Assembly (NCBI RefSeq): GCF_003046795.1
Contig: NZ_PZKN01000021.1
Location: 1 to 64,000 of the forward strand
Reading direction: 5' to 3'
DNA: 64,000 nucleotides
DNA from: Desulfonatronum sp. SC1
GTDB lineage: Bacteria; Desulfobacterota; Desulfovibrionia; Desulfovibrionales; Desulfonatronaceae
The translations under genes were made by a program, and so were the position numbers. The number at the start of each line of letters is the position of its first letter. The first letter of the stretch is position 1. The notes beneath the pieces are model-generated. The model saw only the letters and a program-made list of their open reading frames with translations. It ran no database searches and was not told the origin of the DNA. Shown here in pieces: positions 1 through 7,518 of this stretch.

Positions 1-151
1 GGCAAGGGCGGCTTGGTCCTTGAAACGGGCATGGGGGGGGCGTTATGATTCTGGCTTAGGTGAAGAGAGATTCATTCAATCTGTTGCCAGTGGGAAAACG
101 CTAAGTCTGGCTTGAGGTGGGAAATGCGGTGGGAAAGCAAAATCAGACAAC

Positions 152-185
152 AAAAAAGGGGTCACGATTTTCATCGTAACCCCTT
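152..185 (-). terminator. Intrinsic terminator of the initiator tRNA gene
   Basis: A 13-position stem (156-168 with 173-185, four-base loop) is followed on the minus strand by six T (152-157). The single imperfect position (163/178) is a C-A mismatch if read on the plus strand but a G-U pair in minus-strand RNA, so the hairpin is built for the tRNA transcript. It lies 8 bases past the tRNA 3' end. No gene is visible in 1-151. Confidence 0.85.
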
Positions 186-193
186 GAATTTGC

Positions 194-270
194 TGGTAGC
201 GGGGGGAGGATTTGAACCTCCGGCCTTCGGGTTATGAGCCCGACGAGCTGCCATACTGCTCCACCCCGCG
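194..270 (-). tRNA. Initiator tRNA-Met (CAU anticodon), CCA encoded
   Basis: The minus strand folds as a 77-nt tRNA with anticodon CAT and an encoded 3' CCA (194-196). The 5' end is CGCGGGG and the 3' acceptor arm is CCCCGCT followed by A, leaving the unpaired C1-A72 that marks bacterial initiator tRNA. The anticodon stem has the run of G-C pairs (GGG CTCATAA CCC) also typical of the initiator. It is transcribed divergently from ileS with its own promoter and terminator. Confidence 0.96.
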
Positions 271-283
271 CCAAAGAAAATGA

Positions 284-312
284 TATTTACTGATGCTCCG
301 GACGAATGTCAA
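284..312 (-). promoter_or_regulatory. Predicted sigma-70 promoter for tRNA-fMet
   Basis: Reading the minus strand, a perfect TTGACA (-35, 312-307) is followed after 17 bases by TAAATA (-10, 289-284). The -10 box ends 13 bases before the tRNA 5' end, a normal distance for a short tRNA leader. The call rests on consensus match and position only. Confidence 0.6.
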
Positions 313-382
313 TCGGTTTATGTTTTTTTAAGAAAAAAATCCGTTCGCGTGGGTTTGGCCCAGAGTTTTCCTTTGGGCCACC

Positions 383-411
383 TTGACTTCCGGGGCGGCA
401 TACTTCAGATA
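383..411 (+). promoter_or_regulatory. Possible promoter for the ileS-lspA operon
   Basis: TTGACT (383-388) is followed after 17 bases by CAGATA (406-411), about 60 bases before the ileS start, in an AT-rich stretch. The -10 match is weak. A short hairpin (about 356-379) lies just upstream. I saw no T-box leader. Confidence 0.3.
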
Positions 412-470
412 TTTTTGTTGGTTGCGAACCCATTTTTCTCATCACGTTTTTCGTCCACTAAAGGCATCCC

Positions 471-3353
471 ATGACCGATTACAAGAAAACCCTGAACTTG
501 CCCCAAACGTCCTTTCCCATGCGGGCCAACCTGAGTCAGAATGAACCCAAGATGCTGGCTTTCTGGGAAAAAATTAACGCCTACAATGCCATGATCGCCC
601 CCAATGCCGGGGCGCAAACCTACGTTCTTCATGACGGCCCGCCGTATGCCAACGGTCATATTCACCTGGGCACGGCCCTGAACAAAGTGCTCAAGGACAT
701 CATTGTCAAGTCCCGGAACATGCAGGGGCTGCGTGCCGAGTACGTGCCCGGTTGGGACTGTCACGGGCTGCCCATTGAACTCAAGGTGGAGCAGGAGTTC
801 AAGCTGAAGCAGAAGTCCGTTTCCACCCTGGAAATCCGGGCCCGGTGCCGGGAGTACGCTACCAAGTATCTGGACATTCAGCGCGAGGAGTTCAAGCGTT
901 TGGGTGTGCTGGGCGTCTGGGACGACCCGTATCTGACCATGAAGCCCGCTTATGAGGCGGCCACGGCCAGGGAGTTGGCCAAGTTCATGGCCAAGGGAGC
1001 GGTGGTCCGGAACAAGAAGCCGGTGCACTGGTGTTGCTCCTGTGAAACGGCCCTGGCCGAGGCCGAAGTGGAGTACGGGGAGCATGGTTCCCCATCCATT
1101 TACGTGGCCTTTCCGGTGAACGACCCCAGGCTGGCCGAAGTGTTTCCGGGGCAGGGCGAGGCTGTGACGTCCATCGTGATCTGGACCACCACCCCCTGGA
1201 CCATTCCGGACAACATGGCCGTGGCCGTGCATCCGGAGTTTGCATATGCCCTGGTTCAGGTCAAAATGGCTGAGGGAGATGCGCGGTTCATCCTGGCCGA
1301 GGAATTGGTTCCCAGGTTGAAGGAAGTCTTCGGTTGGGACGAGGTTCAGGTGCTGGCCAGTGTGCTCGGGCAACGCCTGGAGGGACTGCAGGCCGCGCAT
1401 CCGTTTTACGATCGTCCTTCTCCGGTGGTTCTGGCTAATTATGTGACCTTGGAGGCCGGTACCGGCTGCGTGCATACGGCCCCCGGGCATGGCCGGGACG
1501 ACTATGAAACCGGATTGCGCTACGGTCTGGAGACCCTTTCTCCTCTGGACGACCGAGGTTGTTTCTATCCTCAGACCGAGTTGGTGGGCGGACTGAACGT
1601 CTTCAAGGCCAATCCCAAGGTGATCGAGATCCTGGAGCAAAACGGCAGATTGCTGGCCCAGGAGAAAATCTCCCACTCCTACCCGCATTGCTGGCGCTGC
1701 CGCAAGCCGGTGATTTTCCGGGCCACCATGCAGTGGTTCATCTCCATGCAGGCCGATGATCTGCGCGGCAAGGCCCTGCATGAAATCGACGAGAAGGTAC
1801 GCTGGATTCCAGCCTGGGGCCGGGAGCGGATCCACAACATGATCGCGAACCGTCCGGACTGGTGCATCTCCCGGCAGCGCAACTGGGGCGTGCCCATCGT
1901 GGCCCTGATCTGCAAGGAGTGCGGCCATACCTATACGGACCCGGACTGGGTCGTTTCCGTGGTGGACCGGTTCGCGGGGCATGAACGGGGAGCGGACTAC
2001 TGGTTCGAGGCCGTCCTGGACGAGGTGGTTCCAGCTGGTCTGGTCTGCCCGGACTGCGCTTCAACCTCCTGGGAAAAGGAGGACGACATCCTGGACGTCT
2101 GGTTCGATTCCGGAACGAGTTTCGCAGCTGTTTTGGAACAGCGCACGGAATGCACGTTCCCGGCGGACCTGTATCTGGAAGGATCGGACCAGCATCGCGG
2201 CTGGTTCCACAGCTCGCTTCTGGCCTCCGTGGGCACACGGGGCGTGGCGCCCTACAAAGCGGTTTTGACGCATGGCTACGTGGTAGACGCCAATGGCCGC
2301 AAAATGTCAAAATCCGTGGGCAACGTCATCGCTCCCCAGGAGATAATCAAGCAGTACGGCGCGGAAATTCTGCGGCTCTGGGTGGCCTCCGAGGACTATC
2401 AGGACGACGTGCGCATTTCCACGGAAACCTTGAACCGTCTGGTGGACGCCTACCGCCGCATCCGCAACACCTGCCGGTTCCTGCTGGGCAACCTTTCCGA
2501 CTTCCGGCCCGCGGAGCACGCCGTGGACGTGGACCGGCTCCTACCCCTGGATCGGTTCGCCCTGGATCTGTTCACCCGGCGGCATGCCAAAATCGCCGAG
2601 GCCTACGAACGGTACGAGTTTCACAAGGTGTTCCATACTTTGCACAATATGTGCGTCACGGATCTGAGCGCCTTTTACCTGGATATCGTCAAGGATCGCC
2701 TGTATGTCTCGGCCCCTGACGGCTTGGCCAGGCGTTCGGCCCAGACCGTGCTCTGGCGGACCCTGGAGATGCTGCTCACGGATATGGCTCCGGTTCTGAG
2801 TTTTACCGCGGAGGAGGTGTATCAACACCTGCCCGAGGACGTCCGCGGGGCGTCTCCCAGCGTCTTCGGCCTGCGTTTTCAAGACCCGGATATGTCGGCT
2901 ACATCGGGTGCGCCCGATGAGTCTATGGCCGAAGAGGCTCGCCAAGCCTGGGAAACCGTTATCCGGGCCCGGGCCGAGACCACCAAGGCCATCGAGCCGG
3001 TACGTAAGTCCGGTGTCGTGGGGCATTCCCTGGATACGGAGGTGACCCTGTACGTCCATGACGACCTGCTGGACGTGCTCCGGCCCATGGCCCCGATGCT
3101 CAGGGAAGTCTTCATCGTCTCCAAGGTGGAGGTCCGTCCGGAAAGCGAAGCGACGGAAAGTCGGACATCGGGCGGCGATGCTCCCGATCTTTTCGTCAGC
3201 GAGGAGGTCGACGGGCTGCGCATCGCAGTGGCTCCGGCTCCAGGGACGAAATGCCCTCGTTGCTGGGTCTACAGCGAGGAACTTGCCGCGGATGACGCGG
3301 AGACCGGTGAGGGCGTTTGTCCGCGCTGCCGGGAAGCCCTGGAGGGTTGGTAA
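471..3353 (+). CDS. ileS: Isoleucyl-tRNA synthetase
   Basis: A class I cytoplasmic aminoacyl-tRNA synthetase that charges tRNA-Ile and edits mischarged valine. The 960-residue product is of normal bacterial length. The HIGH signature appears as GHIHLG (residues 62-67) and the KMSKS loop at 611-615 ([10 protein letters not shown]). The C-terminus carries the zinc-binding module with two Cys pairs (CPRCW and CPRCR). A second pair of Cys motifs, CKECG and CPDC, lies in the middle of the protein. The start at 471 agrees with the conserved N-terminus ([11 protein letters not shown]). The stop codon overlaps the lspA start (TAATG), so the two are translationally coupled, as is common for ileS-lspA. 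Confidence 0.98.
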   Translation: MTDYKKTLNLPQTSFPMRANLSQNEPKMLAFWEKINAYNAMIAPNAGAQTYVLHDGPPYANGHIHLGTALNKVLKDIIVKSRNMQGLRAEYVPGWDCHGLPIELKVEQEFKLKQKSVSTLEIRARCREYATKYLDIQREEFKRLGVLGVWDDPYLTMKPAYEAATARELAKFMAKGAVVRNKKPVHWCCSCETALAEAEVEYGEHGSPSIYVAFPVNDPRLAEVFPGQGEAVTSIVIWTTTPWTIPDNMAVAVHPEFAYALVQVKMAEGDARFILAEELVPRLKEVFGWDEVQVLASVLGQRLEGLQAAHPFYDRPSPVVLANYVTLEAGTGCVHTAPGHGRDDYETGLRYGLETLSPLDDRGCFYPQTELVGGLNVFKANPKVIEILEQNGRLLAQEKISHSYPHCWRCRKPVIFRATMQWFISMQADDLRGKALHEIDEKVRWIPAWGRERIHNMIANRPDWCISRQRNWGVPIVALICKECGHTYTDPDWVVSVVDRFAGHERGADYWFEAVLDEVVPAGLVCPDCASTSWEKEDDILDVWFDSGTSFAAVLEQRTECTFPADLYLEGSDQHRGWFHSSLLASVGTRGVAPYKAVLTHGYVVDANGRKMSKSVGNVIAPQEIIKQYGAEILRLWVASEDYQDDVRISTETLNRLVDAYRRIRNTCRFLLGNLSDFRPAEHAVDVDRLLPLDRFALDLFTRRHAKIAEAYERYEFHKVFHTLHNMCVTDLSAFYLDIVKDRLYVSAPDGLARRSAQTVLWRTLEMLLTDMAPVLSFTAEEVYQHLPEDVRGASPSVFGLRFQDPDMSATSGAPDESMAEEARQAWETVIRARAETTKAIEPVRKSGVVGHSLDTEVTLYVHDDLLDVLRPMAPMLREVFIVSKVEVRPESEATESRTSGGDAPDLFVSEEVDGLRIAVAPAPGTKCPRCWVYSEELAADDAETGEGVCPRCREALEGW

Positions 3354-3856
3354 TGGCGCCCCGGTATCGTCTTGTTTTGACCCTGGCCCTGGTGGTGCTG
3401 GTCCTGGACCAGGTTACCAAGCTCTGGGTGGCGTCCTCGTTGCCTTTGTGGACGTCCAAGACCGTGATTCCCGGCTTTTTCAATCTGGTGCACGTCCTGA
3501 ACAAGGGTGCGGCCTTCGGCTTCCTGAGCGATCTGGACGCCTCGTGGCGGCCGTATTTCTTTCTGGGCGTGACCGCCCTGGCCGTGGTCCTGATCCTGCA
3601 CCTGCTCCGCACCGTGCCCAGGGAGGATACCGTTTTGTTCACGGCTCTGGGCCTGATTCTGGGCGGAGCCCTGGGCAATCTGATCGACCGGATCCGCCTG
3701 GGCGAGGTGGTCGACTTTCTGGACTTCTACATCGGCCAGTACCATTGGCCGGCGTTCAACGTGGCGGATATCGCCATCAGCATTGGCTCGGTCCTGCTCC
3801 TGGTTTCGGTTTACCGCACCCGGCGTTACGGCTTGACTTCCAAGGACGACGACTGA
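3353..3856 (+). CDS. lspA: Lipoprotein signal peptidase (signal peptidase II)
   Basis: An inner-membrane aspartyl protease that removes the signal peptide from prolipoproteins. The product has 167 residues and four predicted hydrophobic segments. The two catalytic aspartates are visible in GNLIDR (Asp112) and FNVADI (Asp139). The ATG at 3353 overlaps the ileS stop by one base and sits behind GGAGG. An upstream in-frame start at 3317 lies inside ileS and would add a non-family extension, so it was not used. At least one substrate, the lipoprotein at 4092, lies in the same operon. Confidence 0.97.
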   Translation: MAPRYRLVLTLALVVLVLDQVTKLWVASSLPLWTSKTVIPGFFNLVHVLNKGAAFGFLSDLDASWRPYFFLGVTALAVVLILHLLRTVPREDTVLFTALGLILGGALGNLIDRIRLGEVVDFLDFYIGQYHWPAFNVADIAISIGSVLLLVSVYRTRRYGLTSKDDD

Positions 3857-3879
3857 TCTGAAAAATTAAGGAATCGATC

Positions 3880-4095
3880 ATGTTTGACCTGCCGACATCG
3901 CAACTTGTCTTGATCCTGGGGCTTTTGACCTTACCCATTCTGCCCAACCTATGGGCCATCTGGCATTCCTTTCACTCGGAATTTGCCACGCCCCAGGAAA
4001 AAATGGTTTGGATCGCGGCCAGCGTGTTCCTGCCCGTTCTGGGCGGACTGGCTTATTTGATCTGGGGCCGTAAACGAGCCCGGAGGGAACAATGA
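3880..4095 (+). CDS. Small PLDc_N-type membrane protein
   Basis: A 71-residue protein with two hydrophobic helices (about 8-28 and 45-63) and a basic tail. The pattern (LPILPNLWAIWH..., then a second helix ending LIWGRKRARREQ) resembles the phospholipase D nuclease N-terminal domain that precedes cardiolipin synthases, here standing alone. An AAGGA motif precedes the ATG. It overlaps the next gene by four bases (ATGA), so the two are probably co-translated. The function of free-standing copies is unknown. Confidence 0.75.
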   Translation: MFDLPTSQLVLILGLLTLPILPNLWAIWHSFHSEFATPQEKMVWIAASVFLPVLGGLAYLIWGRKRARREQ

Positions 4096-5018
4096 AATAC
4101 CGTTTGATTATCTTACTGATCAGCCTGCTCATGGCCTCCTGTATGGCGTCCAGGAGCGAGATGGACACCCTGTCCGCCCGGGTCTGGGACCAGGAGCAGC
4201 AGCAGCGCCGGTTGCAGGGCCAGTTGGCCGCCCTGGATCAGGAACTGACCAGGTTGCTGACGGAAATGGAAGGGGTGAGCACCCCAATGCGCGCCACCCA
4301 GGCCAACCTGTGGGCAGAGGTCGAAGCCCTGCGCATCCAGACCGCCACCATGCAGGGCCAGATGGAAGAGTTGCAGCGCATGCTCCAGGGGGATCGCCCT
4401 GGTGAAGGCGGCGGACATATCGCGGATTTGGGCCGTCAGGTGGCCTACCTGGACCGTTCCGTGACCATGATCGCCAGCCAGTTGGCGCTGGATTTGGGAC
4501 CGCGGCCGGACGCCCCGGTCGCTGGGCGGCCGGACTTGCCGGGTTTGCCGGATGGGCCGGATCAACTGGTCATGGTCGATCCGGACGCTTTGATGCCGGG
4601 CCGCCCGCAACCGCTGATGGTCCCGTCCACCGCGGACGATCCGGCCCAAGCCTTGTACGATTTGGCCCTGCAGGCCTTCCACGACCGCAACTACGTCCAG
4701 GCCCAGCGGATGTGGCAGGAATTCGCCACGACTTTTCCCCAGCATCCTCTGCTGTCCAACGCCTTGTTCTGGCAGGGTGAAAGCTTTTTCCAGATGGAAG
4801 ATTACGGCCAAGCCGTACTGGCCTACCAGGACGTGATCAGCAAACATCCCCAGAGCAATAAGTACGCGGCGTCCATGCTCAAGCAAGGGGCGTCCTTTTT
4901 CCGTCTAGGCAAGGATAGAGCCGGGGTGCTGGTCTTGGAAGATCTGGTCAATCGGTTTCCGGATCAGCCCGAGGCCGCCCGGGCCAAAACTCTACTGGAT
5001 GAGCAGCGTGGGCGATAG
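4092..5018 (+). CDS. CpoB/YbgF-like TPR lipoprotein
   Basis: A predicted outer-membrane or periplasmic lipoprotein of 308 residues. The N-terminus has a short hydrophobic signal ending in a lipobox (LMASC), then a coiled-coil rich in Gln, Glu and Leu (about 20-110), a proline/glycine-rich linker, and a C-terminal tetratricopeptide region (about 185-305) with the Tol-Pal YbgF pattern. E. coli CpoB coordinates Tol-Pal and peptidoglycan synthesis. The lipid anchor and the absence of tol genes here mean the exact role is inferred. The start overlaps the preceding stop (ATGA). LspA in the same operon would process it. Confidence 0.8.
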   Translation: MKYRLIILLISLLMASCMASRSEMDTLSARVWDQEQQQRRLQGQLAALDQELTRLLTEMEGVSTPMRATQANLWAEVEALRIQTATMQGQMEELQRMLQGDRPGEGGGHIADLGRQVAYLDRSVTMIASQLALDLGPRPDAPVAGRPDLPGLPDGPDQLVMVDPDALMPGRPQPLMVPSTADDPAQALYDLALQAFHDRNYVQAQRMWQEFATTFPQHPLLSNALFWQGESFFQMEDYGQAVLAYQDVISKHPQSNKYAASMLKQGASFFRLGKDRAGVLVLEDLVNRFPDQPEAARAKTLLDEQRGR

Positions 5019-5020
5019 GG

Positions 5021-5103
5021 CTGGTTTGAGGGCTGAGGGCTGAAACCTGAGACCTGAAGGGGCGAAAGGTGAAAGGCTGAAAACTTGAAACCTGAAATCT
5101 GAA
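5021..5103. repeat. Degenerate CTGAAACCTGA-type spacer repeat
   Basis: About 80 bases made of imperfect GGCTGA, AACCTGA and ATCTGAAG units. The same kind of sequence recurs at 33553-33590. It has no coding potential and lies between cpoB and the ferredoxin operon. Confidence 0.6.
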
Positions 5104-5160
5104 GGCGCAGACACTCCTCGCGGCGTGCCAAGCTGTAGGAGAGTCTTCTGCTGGGGTGTG

Positions 5161-5199
5161 AATCCGTGAACCGCTGAGCCGTGAACCTTCAACCATAAA
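5161..5199. repeat. GTGAACC-type spacer repeat
   Basis: Three related units (CCGTGAACC, GCCGTGAACC, CTTCAACC) follow each other just before the ferredoxin gene. The complementary form (TTCACGGTT, TCACGGTTCA) occurs at 52988-53032, again in a gene spacer. Confidence 0.5.
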
Positions 5200-5204
5200 A
5201 AATT

Positions 5205-5654
5205 ATGTCTGAAACTAAGGAAATCATCTACCTGACCTTTCCCCCCGACGTCTCCAACCAGCCCGTGGTCTGCAATCTGGCCCGGGTTTACGATTTGAGC
5301 TTCAATATTCTCAGGGCCCGCATTTCTCCGAAGCAGGAAGGGCAGATGACTCTGGAGATCATCGGGGATCGAAAGAAGTGCCGCGAAGGGCTGCGGTATC
5401 TCAAGGAGCAGGGGGTGGGCATCACTCCGGTGGCCCAGAAAATTCGTCGCGTCGAGGATTCCTGCGTCCACTGCGGACTGTGTACGGCGCTGTGCCCGAC
5501 CAAGGCCCTGCGCGTGGACCTGAACAGCCGGGAAGTCCTGTTTTTGCGTGAGAAATGCTCGGCCTGCGGCCTGTGCACCAGTCTGTGTCCGGTGCAGGCC
5601 ATGGTCTTGGAAACCGAGAACGGGATTTGGGAGGCGATCACGGAGGGAGCATGA
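5205..5654 (+). CDS. NIL-domain 4Fe-4S ferredoxin
   Basis: A 149-residue soluble protein. Residues about 5-75 match the NIL fold, the small domain also found at the C-terminus of MetN-type methionine ABC ATPases. Residues about 85-140 carry two 4Fe-4S motifs (CVHCGLCTALCP and CSACGLCTSLCP). Stand-alone NIL-ferredoxins are common in anaerobes, and in methanogens and sulfate reducers they are linked to sulfur or homocysteine assimilation. That link is family knowledge, not shown here. It is the first gene of a four-gene operon and overlaps the PilZ gene by four bases. Confidence 0.85.
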   Translation: MSETKEIIYLTFPPDVSNQPVVCNLARVYDLSFNILRARISPKQEGQMTLEIIGDRKKCREGLRYLKEQGVGITPVAQKIRRVEDSCVHCGLCTALCPTKALRVDLNSREVLFLREKCSACGLCTSLCPVQAMVLETENGIWEAITEGA

Positions 5655-6184
5655 GCGAGCAAAAACGGACATATTCCAGAGTGGAGACCTTTTTTCCCGG
5701 GCGGCTGCGGATTCTAACTCCAGGAGAGGAAAACGCCGCCTACCAGGGGTGTTTCGGCTGCGACGCGGCCCAGAGCGCGGCGTTGCGGCCCAAGGGCGCG
5801 AACATGCCGGACGCCCTGCTGGACTTTCTGGAAACCGTCAACTCCAAGCTGGACATGCTGCTCAGTCTGGCCAATCGGGAGCACCTGGAAAGCACATTCC
5901 CAGTGGGCGTGAACATTGTGGAAATCAGCGGAGCGGGGCTGATTTTCACCGCGGACCGGGAGTTTGCCCTGGACGACAGGTTGGAACTGGTGCTCTTTCT
6001 GAGCCAGTTTCCGTTACAGACGGCCGGAGCCATGGGCCGGATCCACCGCCGTGACGACCGGGCCGGAAAGTCGGCCTGGGCCGTGGACTTCACCTCCATT
6101 CGCGAACAGGATCGCGAGGCCATAGTCCGGTTCGTGTTTCAACAGCAACGGGAGCACATCCGGGAGAGCAAGCAATGGAACTGA
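5651..6184 (+). CDS. PilZ-domain protein
   Basis: A 177-residue protein likely to bind cyclic di-GMP. An RxxxR motif lies near the N-terminus (RTYSR, residues 6-10) and an [DEN]xSxxG-like motif (EISGAG) about 90 residues later. A segment between them holds a Cys pair (CFGC) and a helix before the beta barrel proper. The start overlaps the ferredoxin stop (ATGA), preceded by GGAGG, and the 3' end overlaps the next gene by 10 bases. The overlaps suggest that the four proteins are made together. What it regulates is not visible. Confidence 0.75.
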   Translation: MSEQKRTYSRVETFFPGRLRILTPGEENAAYQGCFGCDAAQSAALRPKGANMPDALLDFLETVNSKLDMLLSLANREHLESTFPVGVNIVEISGAGLIFTADREFALDDRLELVLFLSQFPLQTAGAMGRIHRRDDRAGKSAWAVDFTSIREQDREAIVRFVFQQQREHIRESKQWN

Positions 6185-6876
6185 ACGGGCCCTTGCTGGC
6201 TTTGGCCGCGGAGCGCGGTCGAGCCGTCGTCGGAGGCATGCTCAACGGGATCGTGCATAATCTGAACAATCCGGTGCATGCCCTGACCATGCAGACGGAA
6301 CTGCTGCGTAACGCCCTGGGGAAAGACGACCTGGACGGATCGCGACCGAACCTGCAGGACAAGTGCGCACGGTTGGAACGCGTGGCCCAGGATTTGAAAA
6401 CGCAACTCGACGTCCTCACATGGCGCGACGTCTACGTCACTCCGACCCGGCAACTCATCGATCCCGTTCATTTCGGTACCTGGCTGCTCCAGTTCTGGCA
6501 GAGCGATCTGCTGTTCAAGCACAACATCACGGGAACCCTCCTGGTGGAACCTCCGCCACCGCATGTCCAAGCCATCCCCCTGGCCTTGACCTGGTCCCTG
6601 GAAGAGCCTTTGGCGGCACTGGTGTCCGCTTTGAGCGACAACAATCCTCAGGGCTCACTGGCTTTATCCCTGGAGTTCGGGCCGTTGTCCGGCGGAGGAT
6701 TGGGGGTGCGTATGACCACGACCCCGGAGGCCGATGAGTTTCGTGCTCTTGGAGCTGAAATCCGACATGCCCCGGAGTTACGGGAGTTGACCTCCGCATT
6801 GGGCTGGGACTGGAGCGCAGAACTGGCCCGAGGCGTTCTCTCGGTGAGTGTGGCTGTTCCCGTAAAAACGGCATGA
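6175..6876 (+). CDS. Degenerate histidine-kinase-like protein
   Basis: A 233-residue protein. Residues 15-75 contain an H-box of sensor-kinase type (GIVHNLNNPVHAL), followed by a helix consistent with a dimerisation and phosphotransfer domain. The C-terminal part should hold the ATPase, but no N-box asparagine or DxGxG motif is visible (LEEPLAALVSAL and FGPLSGGGLG stand where they would be expected). It may therefore be a non-catalytic phosphotransfer or scaffold protein. It overlaps the PilZ gene by 10 bases and is followed closely by the MTH1187-family gene. Confidence 0.6.
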   Translation: MELNGPLLALAAERGRAVVGGMLNGIVHNLNNPVHALTMQTELLRNALGKDDLDGSRPNLQDKCARLERVAQDLKTQLDVLTWRDVYVTPTRQLIDPVHFGTWLLQFWQSDLLFKHNITGTLLVEPPPPHVQAIPLALTWSLEEPLAALVSALSDNNPQGSLALSLEFGPLSGGGLGVRMTTTPEADEFRALGAEIRHAPELRELTSALGWDWSAELARGVLSVSVAVPVKTA

Positions 6877-6890
6877 CAAGGAGGTTTTCC

Positions 6891-7220
6891 TTGGCGCGGG
6901 TAAACACGGACGACGCGATGAACGTTTTGGCGGAATTATCCATTTTTCCCATGGACAAGGGCGATAGTCTGGCGCCCTACGTGGCCCGAGCCGTAACCAT
7001 TATCCAGCAAAGCGGGCTGGCCTATACGTTCGGTCCCATGAGCACGGTGATCGAGGGCCGCTGGGACCAGGTGATGGACGTGGTGGGGCGTTGTCAGGCG
7101 GATCTGGCGGCGGACTGCGACCGGATTCTGGTTTATCTGCGCCTGGATTGTCGGCGGGGCCGGGAGGACGCCATTGGGTCCAAGGTTCGCTCCGTGGAGG
7201 CTGAGCTCGCCGGAACGTGA
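6891..7220 (+). CDS. MTH1187/YkoF-type thiamine-binding family protein
   Basis: A small cytoplasmic protein of the MTH1187 family (former DUF77), recognised by NVLAELSIFPMDKG, GLAYTFGPMSTVIEG and the C-terminal RLDCRRGRED region. Family members bind thiamine or its precursors, and the physiological role is unsettled. The start is chosen at a TTG (6891), because a strong AAGGAGGT (6878-6885) lies 5 bases upstream. The ATG at 6873 overlaps the preceding stop but has no ribosome site, and the ATG at 6918 would begin right at the conserved core. It is the last gene of the 5205-7220 operon. Confidence 0.8.
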   Translation: MARVNTDDAMNVLAELSIFPMDKGDSLAPYVARAVTIIQQSGLAYTFGPMSTVIEGRWDQVMDVVGRCQADLAADCDRILVYLRLDCRRGREDAIGSKVRSVEAELAGT

Positions 7221-7226
7221 CCCCTC

Positions 7227-7353
7227 GCAGTCCGCTGAAAAACTCCCAATTAGCTGCGTCGCTGCAAAAAGTTCAAACTCTCACGTATGAATAAATACGC
7301 TTCGACCTTGAACTTTTTTTGCTCCTTGTACTTGGGGTTTTTGAACGGACTGC
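7227..7353. repeat. Palindromic repeat element of about 127 bp
   Basis: The element begins GCAGTCCG and ends CGGACTGC. Inside these ends, a left arm with GAAAAACTCC and AAAAAGTTCAA faces a right arm with TTGAACTTTTTTT and GGGGTTTTTGAA. The whole can fold into one long imperfect hairpin with a centre near 7290. No open frame is present. It looks like a small non-autonomous palindromic element. Copies elsewhere in the genome are expected but not testable here. Confidence 0.6.
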
Positions 7354-7425
7354 CGGATAAGGACTTTTTCGACACTCAGCTTGGCTTGCCGTGACCTTTT
7401 CACCGGTTTATCTTACCGGCATGTC

Positions 7426-7473
7426 GCCCGATCCTCATGCGTCGCATTTCGCGTCGAGGGTCGGGCTTTTTTT
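7426..7473 (+). terminator. Intrinsic terminator immediately before the SLC13 gene
   Basis: An 11-bp stem (7426-7436 with 7456-7466, one G-U pair) is followed by seven T (7467-7473). It could end the 5205-7220 operon, or act as an attenuator in the leader of the transporter gene, because only 45 bases separate it from the chosen transporter start. The region 7354-7425 upstream holds no gene and no riboswitch that I recognise. Confidence 0.75.
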
Positions 7474-7518
7474 ATGAACGTCATCCCCTTTATCGTCCAA
7501 CAAAGCGAGCTGGACACC

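Noticed and set aside
405-1982. Very long open frame antisense to ileS, and similar ones opposite infC/thrS, argS, gcvPB and gcvPA
   Set aside because: GC-rich codon use in the true genes suppresses stops on the other strand. These products are His/Gly/Arg/Pro-rich and match no family.
7354-7425. Known riboswitch (fluoride, glycine, thiamine) before the SLC13 gene
   Set aside because: No conserved core of these classes was recognised, although a terminator follows.
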